Source: CAZKXX01 sp964556705 (lineage in GTDB: Bacteria > Acidobacteriota > Terriglobia > UBA7540). From it: 6,871 bases of DNA. The position numbers were made by a program, and so were the translations under genes. Of the stretch, positions 1 to 5,494 are shown piece after piece. The stretch spans positions 1 to 6,871 of the forward strand of contig CAZKXX010000141.1 of NCBI GenBank assembly GCA_964556705.1, given 5' to 3'. Positions within the stretch are counted from its first letter, which is position 1, and every line of letters starts with the position of its first letter. The notes under the pieces are model-generated. The model was not told the origin of the DNA, searched no databases, and saw only the letters and a list, made by a program, of their open reading frames with translations.

Positions 1-593
1 GCGAGCGGCGCGAGCAGCGTCGAGCAGGCGGTCATGGTGACGGAGAGCGCGACGTTGGCGCGCGCCAGGTAGGCCATGACGTTTGAGGCCACGCCGCCCG
101 AGCACGATCCGATCAGGATCACGCCCGCCGCCACTTCCGGCTCGAAGCCGAAGGCGCGCGCCACGGCCCAGCCCGTGAGCGGCATCACTGAGAATTGTAA
201 TACCATTCCGATGATAACTGCCCTGGGCATTTTCACGGCGCGCACGAAGTCACCGACGCTCAGGCTCGCGCCCATGCCGAACATGATGAGCTGAATCAGC
301 GGCACGTTCAGACGCTTCAGCTCGAAGCCGTTCCAGGTGAGGAACGCTGCGGGATAAAACAGCGCCGCGGTGGTGAAGGCGAGAACGTAGAGCGTGAACG
401 TAAAGACCTTGAGCCGGGGGCGCGTCTGGCAGAAGGTGGCGAAGGCGGCGAGCGAAAGAATCAGCGGCGGGCCGGTCCCGGCGCGCGCGCCCAGCGCCCA
501 CGCCGCGACAAACGCCACGCCCGCCACGACGGCAACGCGCAAAAGCCATCGGCCGAAGCCTGAACCGTCCGTCCTGCTGGTTTCGTCTCCCAT
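1..593 (-). CDS. Bile acid:sodium symporter (BASS) family transporter, 3'-truncated by window edge
   Basis: This is a multi-pass inner-membrane protein of the BASS/SBF family, whose members couple sodium entry to import of organic anions; the substrate cannot be told from sequence. The visible 197 residues include the family signature: IMFGMGASLS near residues 103-112, then GSCSGGVASNVMAYLARA near 162-179, followed by NVALSVTMTACSTLLAPL. These correspond to the conserved core and crossover region of the fold. Hydrophobic stretches lie near 17-35, 42-56, 62-82, 98-112, 123-145 and 153-165. The family core usually begins close to the residue-80 region here, so there appear to be two or three extra N-terminal helices. 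I chose the ATG at 593. It is preceded by AGGG and by a GGAGG that touches the start codon, which is unusually tight. An in-frame ATG at 635 would add 14 arginine-rich residues and has no clear ribosome site. The C-terminal part lies outside the window. Family assignment is strong; the exact start is uncertain. Confidence 0.88.
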   Translation of the reverse strand, partial: MGDETSRTDGSGFGRWLLRVAVVAGVAFVAAWALGARAGTGPPLILSLAAFATFCQTRPRLKVFTFTLYVLAFTTAALFYPAAFLTWNGFELKRLNVPLIQLIMFGMGASLSVGDFVRAVKMPRAVIIGMVLQFSVMPLTGWAVARAFGFEPEVAAGVILIGSCSGGVASNVMAYLARANVALSVTMTACSTLLAPL

Positions 594-712
594 CCTCCAC
601 CCTGGCTGGCCCCGCGAGCGGGGACGCCGCCGCATGGTAACACACGCGCGGGTTCCGGACGGCGCGCTTGGGGGCTGGGCGCGGACTGAGCAGAGGGATT
701 TAACCCCTCAAA

Positions 713-731
713 CGCAGAGCTGCGCTCTGCG
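713..731. repeat. Perfect hairpin at the left edge of the RM remnant
   Basis: A 7-bp perfect inverted repeat (CGCAGAG, loop CTGCG, CTCTGCG) is followed at once by the self-complementary stretch CCGGCCGG. Recognisable homology to type ISP methyltransferases begins about ten bases later. It lies in the gap between the divergent transporter and the remnant, and it is not followed by a T-run, so it does not look like an intrinsic terminator. I interpret it as another palindromic element or half-element, but it lacks the GTAGCG/CGCTAC ends of the copies further right. Confidence 0.45.
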
Positions 732-893
732 CCGGCCGGCGAAACCTTTCTCGCGGCCTACGATCCCAAGTTGCGCGAAGCGCGGGGAGTGTATTACACC
801 CCGGAGCCCGTGGTTTCCTATCTCGTCCGGTCCGTGGATTACCTCTCGAAGACTCGCTTCGGCTGCCCGAACGGGCTGGCTGACACGGGGACC

Positions 894-943
894 GTAGCGC
901 CGGCCTCTGGCCGGCACGAAAGCCAGCGGGACGCTGGCGCTAC
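894..943. repeat. Double-hairpin palindromic element 1, in frame within the RM remnant
   Basis: A 50-bp element begins GTAGCGCC and ends GGCGCTAC, with two short hairpins inside. The left hairpin has a 7-bp stem GCCGGCC/GGCCGGC (899-915, loop TCT). The right hairpin has a 7-bp stem GCCAGCG/CGCTGGC (922-938, loop GGA). The spacer between them is ACGAAA. In the protein it adds about 18-20 residues between LAD and VLILDPACGTGTF, where intact relatives have only a few. Similar palindromes are, from memory, widespread in Acidobacteriota and Verrucomicrobiota. The two-hairpin layout resembles REP doublets, but no REP-associated transposase is present here. Confidence 0.75.
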
Positions 944-1053
944 GCACCGGGTGCTGATCCTTGACCCCGCGTGCGGGACCGGAACATTTCTCTACGCCGT
1001 AAAGATGCGGTTTCGCCGTTCGACAACGCTACGCGCACCGCGACGCGCTTTGG

Positions 1054-1078
1054 GCGGCGCGGAAAATGCCCGCGCCGC
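1054..1078. repeat. Nine-base-pair hairpin in the deletion junction
   Basis: GCGGCGCGG (1054-1062) pairs perfectly with CCGCGCCGC (1070-1078) around a 7-base loop AAAATGC. It sits in the unalignable stretch that replaces the deleted methyltransferase centre, twelve bases before the half-element at 1091. It could be part of the same composite insertion or a chance GC-rich hairpin. Confidence 0.45.
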
Positions 1079-1090
1079 TGGAAAAGCCGC

Positions 1091-1119
1091 AGGGCTTGAG
1101 AGCGAGCCCTACGCTACAG
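1091..1119. repeat. Half-element (single hairpin plus CGCTACAG end) at the deletion junction
   Basis: The stem AGGGCT/AGCCCT (1091-1096 and 1105-1110) is followed by ACGCTACAG (1111-1119). This is the same order, hairpin then CGCTACAG end, as the right half of the element ending at 1565. No matching GTAGCG left half is visible upstream. It ends a few bases before homology to the C-terminal region resumes (GPEDVFNYIY, from about 1128), so it marks the right side of the internal deletion. Read as a half-element, it is consistent with loss of the intervening DNA together with its left half. Confidence 0.6.
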
Positions 1120-1449
1120 GAACTTTCGGGCCGGAAGACGTTTTCAACTACATTTACGCCGTCTTTCATTCACCCACCTACCGCGCCCGCTACGCGGAAT
1201 TTCTCAAGAGGGATTTCCCCCCCGTGCCGCTCACTTCGGACGTGAATCTATTCCGCGCGCTGTGCGCCAAAGGCGCGGAGCTGGTCGCGCTGCATTTGCT
1301 CGAATCGCCTAAGCTCGCAAACCCGATTGCCCGCTTCCCCGTCAAGGGTTCGAATCAGGTCGAAAAGGGCTTCCCCAACTACGTCGCACCGGGCCAGCCG
1401 GAACCCGGAACAGGAAAGCCAGTCAAACAGGGGCGGGTGTACATCAACG

Positions 1450-1565
1450 CTGTAGCGGCGAGCTATGCTCGCCGGTATTATGGAGTGCGGGAGCTTCCTC
1501 CCGCTTTGCAAAGCGGCGGCAAGCCGCCGCAGTCCAAGACCGGCGAGGACACATCGCCGCTACAG
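1450..1565. repeat. Double-hairpin palindromic element 2, carrying a nested palindrome
   Basis: The left arm, 1450-1476, begins CTGTAGCGGCGA and contains hairpin CGGCGA/TCGCCG. The right arm, 1539-1565, ends TCGCCGCTACAG and contains hairpin CGGCGA/TCGCCG. The two 27-base arms are reverse complements of each other outside their loops. About 62 bases lie between the arms, most of them a second, different palindrome (1481-1536). The whole block is in frame and separates VYINA from QYFEGVPPEVW in the remnant protein, which are nearly adjacent in intact relatives. Confidence 0.8.
1481..1536. repeat. Nested palindromic element inside element 2
   Basis: A 56-bp palindrome runs from TGGAGTGCGG to CCGCAGTCCA and has two hairpins. 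The first has stem GCGGGAG/CTCCCGC (1487-1504, loop CTTC). The second has stem GCGGCGG/CCGCCGC (1513-1530, loop CAAG). They are joined by the self-complementary CTTTGCAAAG. Read in another frame it gives MECGSFLPLCKAAASRR, a string I recognise from many spurious hypothetical proteins of Acidobacteriota, Planctomycetota and Verrucomicrobiota, which suggests a widely dispersed repeat. Its terminal sequence differs from the GTAGCG family around it, so two repeat families are nested here. Confidence 0.75.
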
Positions 1566-1592
1566 GCCGCCGCTCATCGAGCGGCGCTGCAG
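1566..1592. repeat. Additional 27-base half-element abutting element 2
   Basis: Directly after the right end of element 2 comes another 27-base unit. It has an 8-bp stem CGCCGCTC/GAGCGGCG (1568-1575 and 1579-1586, loop ATC) and ends in CTGCAG. This matches the length and layout of the 27-base right arm at 1539-1565, whose end is CTACAG, with one base changed in the terminal hexamer. It looks like a tandem extra right half. It encodes QAAAHRAALQ in frame, just before the conserved QYFEG of the remnant. Confidence 0.5.
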
Positions 1593-1845
1593 GGCCAATA
1601 CTTCGAAGGGGTCCCGCCGGAAGTCTGGGACTTCCACATCGGCGGATATCAGGTCTGCGAGAAGTGTCTCAAAGACCGCCGCGGCCGGACGCTGACCTAC
1701 GAAGACCTGGAGCACTACTCGAAAGTCGTTACGGCCCTCAAGGAAACGATCCGCTTAATGTCCGAGATTGACGCGGCGATTCCCAAGTGGCCAATCGAAT
1801 AATGGGACACCTATTGGAATGTGAGTTTCCAAGAAGGCGCAAAGT

Positions 1846-2457
1846 ATGTCGAGAAATCTGAGCCGTCTTCAGGTGACACGAAAGAGTGGGGCCGAGCGCC
1901 TTCACTCCAATGGCGAAGACCTTGGGGTTGACCTTCTGGACTTCTGGCGATGGAGTACGTCCGATTTAGTGAGTAATGTCACGCGGGGTCGGCTGGCCGA
2001 GTACGTGGTAGCGCGAGCGCTCGGCCTGCCTACGGATGGCATCCGAGACGAGTGGGCCGCCTTCGATCTGCAAACCCTTTCTGGCACGAAGATTGAGGTC
2101 AAGTCGGCAGCCTTTGTCCAGAGTTGGCACCAATCAGACCTCTCATCCATCGTTTTCAGAACGCCACCGACTCGGGCCTGGAATCCGGTGACAGGCGTAC
2201 AGGACCGTGAGGCCAAACGCCAAGCTGACGTTTACGTGTTTGCGCTTCTGAGTCATGCGGACAAAGCGACAATCGATCCCTTGAACGTCAGCCAATGGCA
2301 GTTCTACGTGTTGCCGACTTCGTTTCTGAATGCGCGACGAAGCGAGCGCTCGATCACCTTAAAAAAGCTCGTGAAACTCTGCGGGGAAGGAATAAGATTT
2401 CAGCAGCTTGCGGCGGCAGTGGAAGCGGCCGGCGTGCATTCGAAGCGGCCTCGGTAG
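1846..2457 (+). CDS. PD-(D/E)XK nuclease-like protein associated with restriction loci
   Basis: A predicted 203-residue soluble protein with the layout of a small PD-(D/E)XK-fold nuclease. A helix carries a glutamate (TRGRLAEYVVARALGL, E52). An aspartate follows in FDL (D74), then the core EVK (E84, K86 in GTKIEVKSA), then a glutamine-rich segment (VQSWHQ, Q92 and Q96). This E-D-ExK-Q order is the usual metal-binding set of the fold. Downstream come RQADVYVFALL and QWQFYVLPTSFLN, familiar from hypothetical proteins next to restriction-modification and helicase genes. The function is inferred: DNA cleavage is plausible but undemonstrated, and the protein could be an inactive accessory. The ATG at 1846 follows AAGAAGG (1831-1837) at 8 bases. 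It starts 43 bases after the methyltransferase remnant on the same strand. Its base composition is visibly less GC-rich than the M1 peptidase gene, consistent with transfer. No frameshift or stop is seen, so unlike its neighbour it appears intact. Confidence 0.75.
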   Translation: MSRNLSRLQVTRKSGAERLHSNGEDLGVDLLDFWRWSTSDLVSNVTRGRLAEYVVARALGLPTDGIRDEWAAFDLQTLSGTKIEVKSAAFVQSWHQSDLSSIVFRTPPTRAWNPVTGVQDREAKRQADVYVFALLSHADKATIDPLNVSQWQFYVLPTSFLNARRSERSITLKKLVKLCGEGIRFQQLAAAVEAAGVHSKRPR

Positions 2458-2602
2458 ATTGTCATCAACGTGGATATCTTTCAGCTTCGGGAGTAAGCCT
2501 CCTCACCAGCCTGGCGGCGAGGAAACCACTTCACATTCACCGCAGAAACGCCGAGCGCGCCGGAGAGGGAAAGAAGAGGGCTCCTGCTCCGGCGGACGCC
2601 GC
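2458..2602. other. Repeat-like gap after the nuclease-like gene
   Basis: No convincing gene lies here. At 2470-2496 a short frame reads VDIFQLRE then stop. This resembles the opening of large DEAD/DEAH-box helicases that often follow such nuclease-like genes, but eight residues are too few to call. From about 2527 the text CACTTCACATTCACCGCAGAAACGCC resembles degenerate CCGCAGAGACGC-type intergenic repeats that I recall from environmental genomes. It may mark where the rest of the defence island was lost. Confidence 0.3.
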
Positions 2603-2631
2603 TTTTCATCGGCCACTCAAACGCCTACAAT
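2603..2631 (+). promoter_or_regulatory. Candidate sigma70-type promoter for the 96-aa membrane protein
   Basis: TTTTCA (2603-2608), 17 bases, then TACAAT (2626-2631). The -10 box matches the consensus at five of six positions and the -35 box at four of six, with ideal spacing. Transcription would begin near 2638, giving a leader of about 58 bases before the ATG at 2696. This is a pattern match only. Confidence 0.35.
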
Positions 2632-2695
2632 CAGCGTTCACCGCGCGCGGCGGACTCCAAAAGGATGGCAACCGCGTCGCGCGGGACTTGGCGGA

Positions 2696-2986
2696 ATGAA
2701 AACGCTTCGAATCACGGCGGGAATTCTGCTGACGGGCGCGATTCTGGCGCTCGCGCAGCTCGCGGTCCAGGACTGCCAGCCGCGTCCGTACATTTATGAA
2801 AACTGCCTGTGGATGGAAGTGAGCGGGGCGCTCGGAATTCCTTCGTCGAGCAGGCTGGGGCGGGCGGCGACGCTGTTTGTGACGGGAGTCTTTCTGCTCG
2901 CCGCTCTCGCCGCCACCATCCGTTTTGTTTTTCCCCGCGGCTCGAAGGGCGCGTCGAAAGAAGCCTCCGCACCGTCGGAACGCTGA
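2696..2986 (+). CDS. Small two-helix membrane protein of unknown function
   Basis: Predicted 96 residues. The first hydrophobic stretch is residues 6-24 (TAGILLTGAILALAQLAV) and could be a membrane helix or uncleaved signal anchor. The second is residues 57-79 (AATLFVTGVFLLAALAATI). The loop between them holds two cysteines (27 and 37), and the tail is short, polar and basic. If both segments span the membrane, the ends are cytoplasmic and the cysteine loop is outside, where it could form a disulfide. I do not recognise a family. The ATG at 2696 was chosen because the hydrophobic segment starts directly after it and a promoter-like site lies upstream; the frame is open back to 2408, but that part reads as low-complexity basic sequence. 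Only a weak GGCGG precedes the start. It may be an independent gene rather than part of the peptidase unit, since a separate promoter candidate lies between them. Confidence 0.6.
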   Translation: MKTLRITAGILLTGAILALAQLAVQDCQPRPYIYENCLWMEVSGALGIPSSSRLGRAATLFVTGVFLLAALAATIRFVFPRGSKGASKEASAPSER

Positions 2987-3026
2987 CCCAGATCCCCAGA
3001 GCCGCGGGAACGCGCGGAGGCTTCTC

Positions 3027-3068
3027 GCCCCGACCGAAAGCGCCCGCCCGCGGCAGGCAGGTCGGGGC
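3027..3068. repeat. Intergenic palindromic repeat upstream of the M1 peptidase gene
   Basis: A perfect 9-bp inverted repeat, GCCCCGACC (3027-3035) and GGTCGGGGC (3060-3068), encloses a GC-rich centre with GCCCGCCCGCGGCAGGC. It is followed by TCAGAATGGCAACG. I recall similar text (CCCCGACCTGCC plus CGGGCGGGCG) as an interspersed intergenic repeat in Acidobacteriota-like genomes. It lies between the small membrane protein and the peptidase promoter candidate and has no T-run, so a terminator role is possible but not supported. Confidence 0.5.
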
Positions 3069-3105
3069 TCAGAATGGCAACGGGGTGAAAGACGGCGGGA
3101 TTCTG

Positions 3106-3133
3106 TTGTCCCGGCATTTCCTTCTGGTAGAAT
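3106..3133 (+). promoter_or_regulatory. Candidate sigma70-type promoter for the M1 peptidase gene
   Basis: TTGTCC (3106-3111), 16 bases, then TAGAAT (3128-3133). Each box matches the consensus at four or five of six positions. Transcription would start near 3140, leaving a leader of about 50 bases before the ATG at 3192. No operator-like inverted repeat is visible around it. Pattern match only. Confidence 0.4.
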
Positions 3134-3191
3134 CCGCAGGCCGAATCTCCGCCCCGGCGTTCGCGCAAGTCCCTTCGTCGTGGTAACGCGA

Positions 3192-5408
3192 ATGAGAATC
3201 ACTCCGGCGCTGCTGGTCGGAACGCTCGCGTGGACGGCGGCGACCGTCCCGGCGCAGACGCCGACTTATCGCTACACGCCTCAGGTCGAGAACGCGCCAG
3301 TGCGGTACACGATCGAGGCGCGGCTCGAGCCCGAAACGAAGACGGTGCGCGGGCGCTACACGCTGACCTGGCGCAATCCGACCGACGACTCCGTCCCCGA
3401 CCTCTGGTTCCACCTCTACCTCAACGCCTTCAAGAACCTCGACAGCACGTGGATGCGCGAGCGCGACGTGCGCCGGCGCCCCGAGCCCCTGCGCGAATGG
3501 AAGGCCGACCCCGACGAGTCGAAGTGGGGCTGGGTGGACGTGGACCGCATCTCGATCGCCCACGGCGCCGACCTGACGCCGACGATGCGCTTCATGCATC
3601 CCGACGACGACAACGAGAAGGACCAGACGGTGATGCGCGTCGAGCTGCCGCAGCCCGTGCCGCCGCGCGGAACGGTGACGGTGGAAGTCGAGTTCACCTC
3701 AAAACTCCCGCGGGCCCTGGCGCGAACGGGCTGGGCGCCGGGCGAATACTTTCTGATCTCGCAGTGGTTCCCGAAGCTCGGCGTGTATGAAAGCGCGGCG
3801 CGGCGGCGGCGCAAGTACGGCGCGGCGGCGGGCGCGCTCGGCGCCTGGAACTGCCGCCAGTTCCACGCGAACGCGGAGTTCTACGCGGACTACGGCGCCT
3901 ACGACGTCGAGCTGACCGTTCCGGAGCGCTTCGTCATCGGCGCGACGGGCGTCGAGCAGAGCCGGCGGCGCAATCCCGACGGCACCGCCACCTACCGCTA
4001 CTTCCAGGAAGACGTCCACGACTTCGCGTGGACGGCGAGCCCGCGCTTCGTGAAGCTGCGACGGCTTTTCGAGTGGGGCAAGGAAGTTCGCGGCGATGAG
4101 GTGGTCCACTGGTCGCGCTTCCTTGCGGCGCCCGCCGAGCAACTGGCGCTGCGCGACGTGGAAGTGATCCTGCTGATTCAGCCCGAGCATCGCGGCCAGG
4201 CCGACCGCTATTTCGCGGCGACGTTCGCGGCGCTGAAATATTACGGCCTCGGGTACGGCCGCTATCCCTACGACACGCTGACCGTCGTGGACCCGCCGCG
4301 GAAATCCAACACGGGCGGAATGGAATATCCCACGCTGTTTACCGGCGGCACTGCGTACTGGCCGGGCGCGCGCTCCGGCGACCCCGAAGGAGTGACCGTG
4401 CACGAGGCCGGACATCAGTTCTGGTACGGACTCGTCGGCAACAACGAATTCGAGGACGCGTGGCTCGACGAAGGACTGAATACTTATTCGACCGGCAAGG
4501 TGATGGAGCGCGCGTTTCCGGACCGCTGCAACTACCAGCGCGTTTTCGGCGTGCCGGTGTGGCTCTACCCGTGGCTGGAAATTCGGCTTCCGCAGTTCCC
4601 CTTCGCCGGCGTCGGAAAGCTTCCGCTCGGCCTGTATTTCTCCTGCGTTTCCTATCCCGAGCGCACCGAGCGCCGGCCGGGTTACCTGCCGCACGCCAAA
4701 TCCGATGACGTCGTGCGCTTCGGCTGGGAATATCTCGACGGGCCGAGCTACACGGTGAACTCCTACGGCCGCGTGGCGCTGACGCTGCGAACGCTGGAAA
4801 GCTATCTCGGCGAGGAAGTAATGGCTCGCGCGATGCGCGCCTATTTCCAGCGCTTCCAGTACCAGCACGCGATTCCGCAGGACTTTTTCGCCACGATGAG
4901 CGAGGCGTCCGGCCAGGACCTCGACGGGTTCTTCCGCGAGTTCTTCTACAGCTCGAATGTCGTGGATTACGCCGTGACCGACATTCAGGTCTCGCCGCTT
5001 TTCGGGCCCGCCGGCGTTTACGATGAAGACGGCCGCAAAACGGTTTACGACCGCGACCGGGCGCTGGAAGAGTTCGAGAAGAGCGAGGAGAAGCGCTGGC
5101 GCTCGACCGTCGTGGTGCGTCGGCTGGGCGAGGCGCGCGCGCCGGTGGATATCCTCGTCACGTTCGATAACGGCGAAGAAGTTCGCGAGCACTGGAACGG
5201 CCAGTACCGCTGGTTGAAGCTGGTGTACGAGCGGCCGCAGCGGGTGAAGTCGGCGGCGGTGGACCCGGAGCACAAGCTGGCGCTCGACGCGAACTTCACG
5301 AACAACAGCCGAGTACGCGAGCCGGACCACCGCGCCGCCGCGCGCTGGTCCGTGCGCTGGATTTTCTGGCTCCAGAACCTGCTCTTCGCGGCGAGTTTCT
5401 TCAGTTGA
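3192..5408 (+). CDS. Secreted M1 family (gluzincin) zinc metallopeptidase
   Basis: A predicted 738-residue zinc aminopeptidase-like enzyme. Residues 1-21 form a signal peptide (MRITPALLVGTLAWTAATVPA, cleavage after A21). Residues of about 35-250 form the beta-rich M1 N-terminal domain. Substrate motif GGMEY is at 375-379 (E378, replacing the usual GAMEN). The catalytic HEAGH is at 404-408 with the zinc glutamate E427 in WLDEGL, exactly HEXXH-X18-E. Y525 in YGRVAL is the likely transition-state tyrosine. All catalytic residues are present. Like related exported M1 proteins it probably removes N-terminal residues from peptides outside the cytoplasm; substrates are unknown. A hydrophobic C-terminus at about 719-737 (RWIFWLQNLLFAASFF) could anchor it to the membrane, placing it beside the polytopic protein encoded downstream. 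An arginine/alanine-rich insertion lies near 202-217 after FPKLGVYE. The open frame extends upstream to 2925, but ATG 3192 gives the signal peptide. Family certain; exact role unknown. Confidence 0.93.
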   Translation: MRITPALLVGTLAWTAATVPAQTPTYRYTPQVENAPVRYTIEARLEPETKTVRGRYTLTWRNPTDDSVPDLWFHLYLNAFKNLDSTWMRERDVRRRPEPLREWKADPDESKWGWVDVDRISIAHGADLTPTMRFMHPDDDNEKDQTVMRVELPQPVPPRGTVTVEVEFTSKLPRALARTGWAPGEYFLISQWFPKLGVYESAARRRRKYGAAAGALGAWNCRQFHANAEFYADYGAYDVELTVPERFVIGATGVEQSRRRNPDGTATYRYFQEDVHDFAWTASPRFVKLRRLFEWGKEVRGDEVVHWSRFLAAPAEQLALRDVEVILLIQPEHRGQADRYFAATFAALKYYGLGYGRYPYDTLTVVDPPRKSNTGGMEYPTLFTGGTAYWPGARSGDPEGVTVHEAGHQFWYGLVGNNEFEDAWLDEGLNTYSTGKVMERAFPDRCNYQRVFGVPVWLYPWLEIRLPQFPFAGVGKLPLGLYFSCVSYPERTERRPGYLPHAKSDDVVRFGWEYLDGPSYTVNSYGRVALTLRTLESYLGEEVMARAMRAYFQRFQYQHAIPQDFFATMSEASGQDLDGFFREFFYSSNVVDYAVTDIQVSPLFGPAGVYDEDGRKTVYDRDRALEEFEKSEEKRWRSTVVVRRLGEARAPVDILVTFDNGEEVREHWNGQYRWLKLVYERPQRVKSAAVDPEHKLALDANFTNNSRVREPDHRAAARWSVRWIFWLQNLLFAASFFS

Positions 5409-5434
5409 GGCGCGGGGAAGCAAAAGGGTGATGT

Positions 5435-5494
5435 ATGAAGTGTGAAGGATACAGCCTTGAGATGGGGACGTCCGTTTCATCCTTCCGACTTCAT
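5435..5494. repeat. Imperfect inverted repeat with an internal direct repeat
   Basis: ATGAAGTGTGAAGGAT (5435-5450) pairs with ATCCTTCCGACTTCAT (5479-5494) at 14 of 16 positions around a 28-base loop. TTCATCCTTCC occurs twice, 13 bases apart (5477-5487 and 5490-5500). This matches the TTCATCCTTC-type intergenic repeats common in environmental genomes. Its AT-richer composition breaks sharply from the flanking genes. It occupies most of the 117-base gap between the peptidase and the next gene. It could fold in the transcript and affect read-through, but it is not a classical terminator. Confidence 0.6.

Larger units (their letters stand above)
741..1802 (+). pseudogene. Internally deleted type ISP-like restriction-modification adenine methyltransferase remnant
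   Basis: Two separated parts of a large restriction-modification enzyme are joined in one open frame. The first part, GETFLAAYDPKLREARG then VYYTPEPVVSYLVRS, followed by DPACGTGTFLYAV (SAM motif I), is the start of the N6-adenine methyltransferase domain. The second part, from GPEDVFNYIYAVFHSPTYR through VPPEVWDFHIGGYQV to ETIRLMSEIDAAI, is the C-terminal target-recognition region of type ISP-like enzymes. Everything usually between them is missing, including the catalytic NPPY motif and most of the methyltransferase; no nuclease or helicase domain precedes it. Intact relatives are about 1000-1600 residues, against about 350 here, so it should not methylate or cut DNA. The junction is about 40 arginine- and alanine-rich residues that I cannot align. 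Two in-frame insertions are palindromic elements. A cysteine (codon 1665-1667) replaces what I recall as a conserved tryptophan in CEKWLKDR. The frame is open from 690. The first start-like codon is TTG 771, which lies inside the homology, so there is no convincing start. A neighbouring nuclease-like gene supports a former defence island. Confidence 0.85.

Noticed and set aside
250..645. Minus-strand frame with 131 codons overlapping the BASS transporter
   Set aside because: It is a shadow. The neighbouring minus frame gives the BASS signature and hydrophobic helices, while this one is arginine-rich and has none.
691..711. GAGGG and CCCTC around an AT-rich centre as a terminator
   Set aside because: The stem is only five base pairs with no T-run, and it lies between divergent genes where no terminator is needed.
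894..1592. Clustered repeats considered as a CRISPR array
   Set aside because: The units are palindrome pairs with different stems and irregular spacing, with no constant direct repeat or uniform spacers.
2408..2695. A 96-codon upstream extension of the small membrane protein
   Set aside because: It overlaps the end of the nuclease-like gene and reads as low-complexity basic sequence. The hydrophobic segment begins at the ATG at 2696.
2925..3191. An 89-codon upstream extension of the M1 peptidase frame
   Set aside because: It is arginine-rich and runs through a palindromic repeat and a promoter-like site. Starting at 3192 gives a clean signal peptide.
3230..3790. Plus-strand 186-codon frame within the M1 peptidase gene
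   Set aside because: Arginine/alanine-rich shadow frame of a confidently assigned gene.
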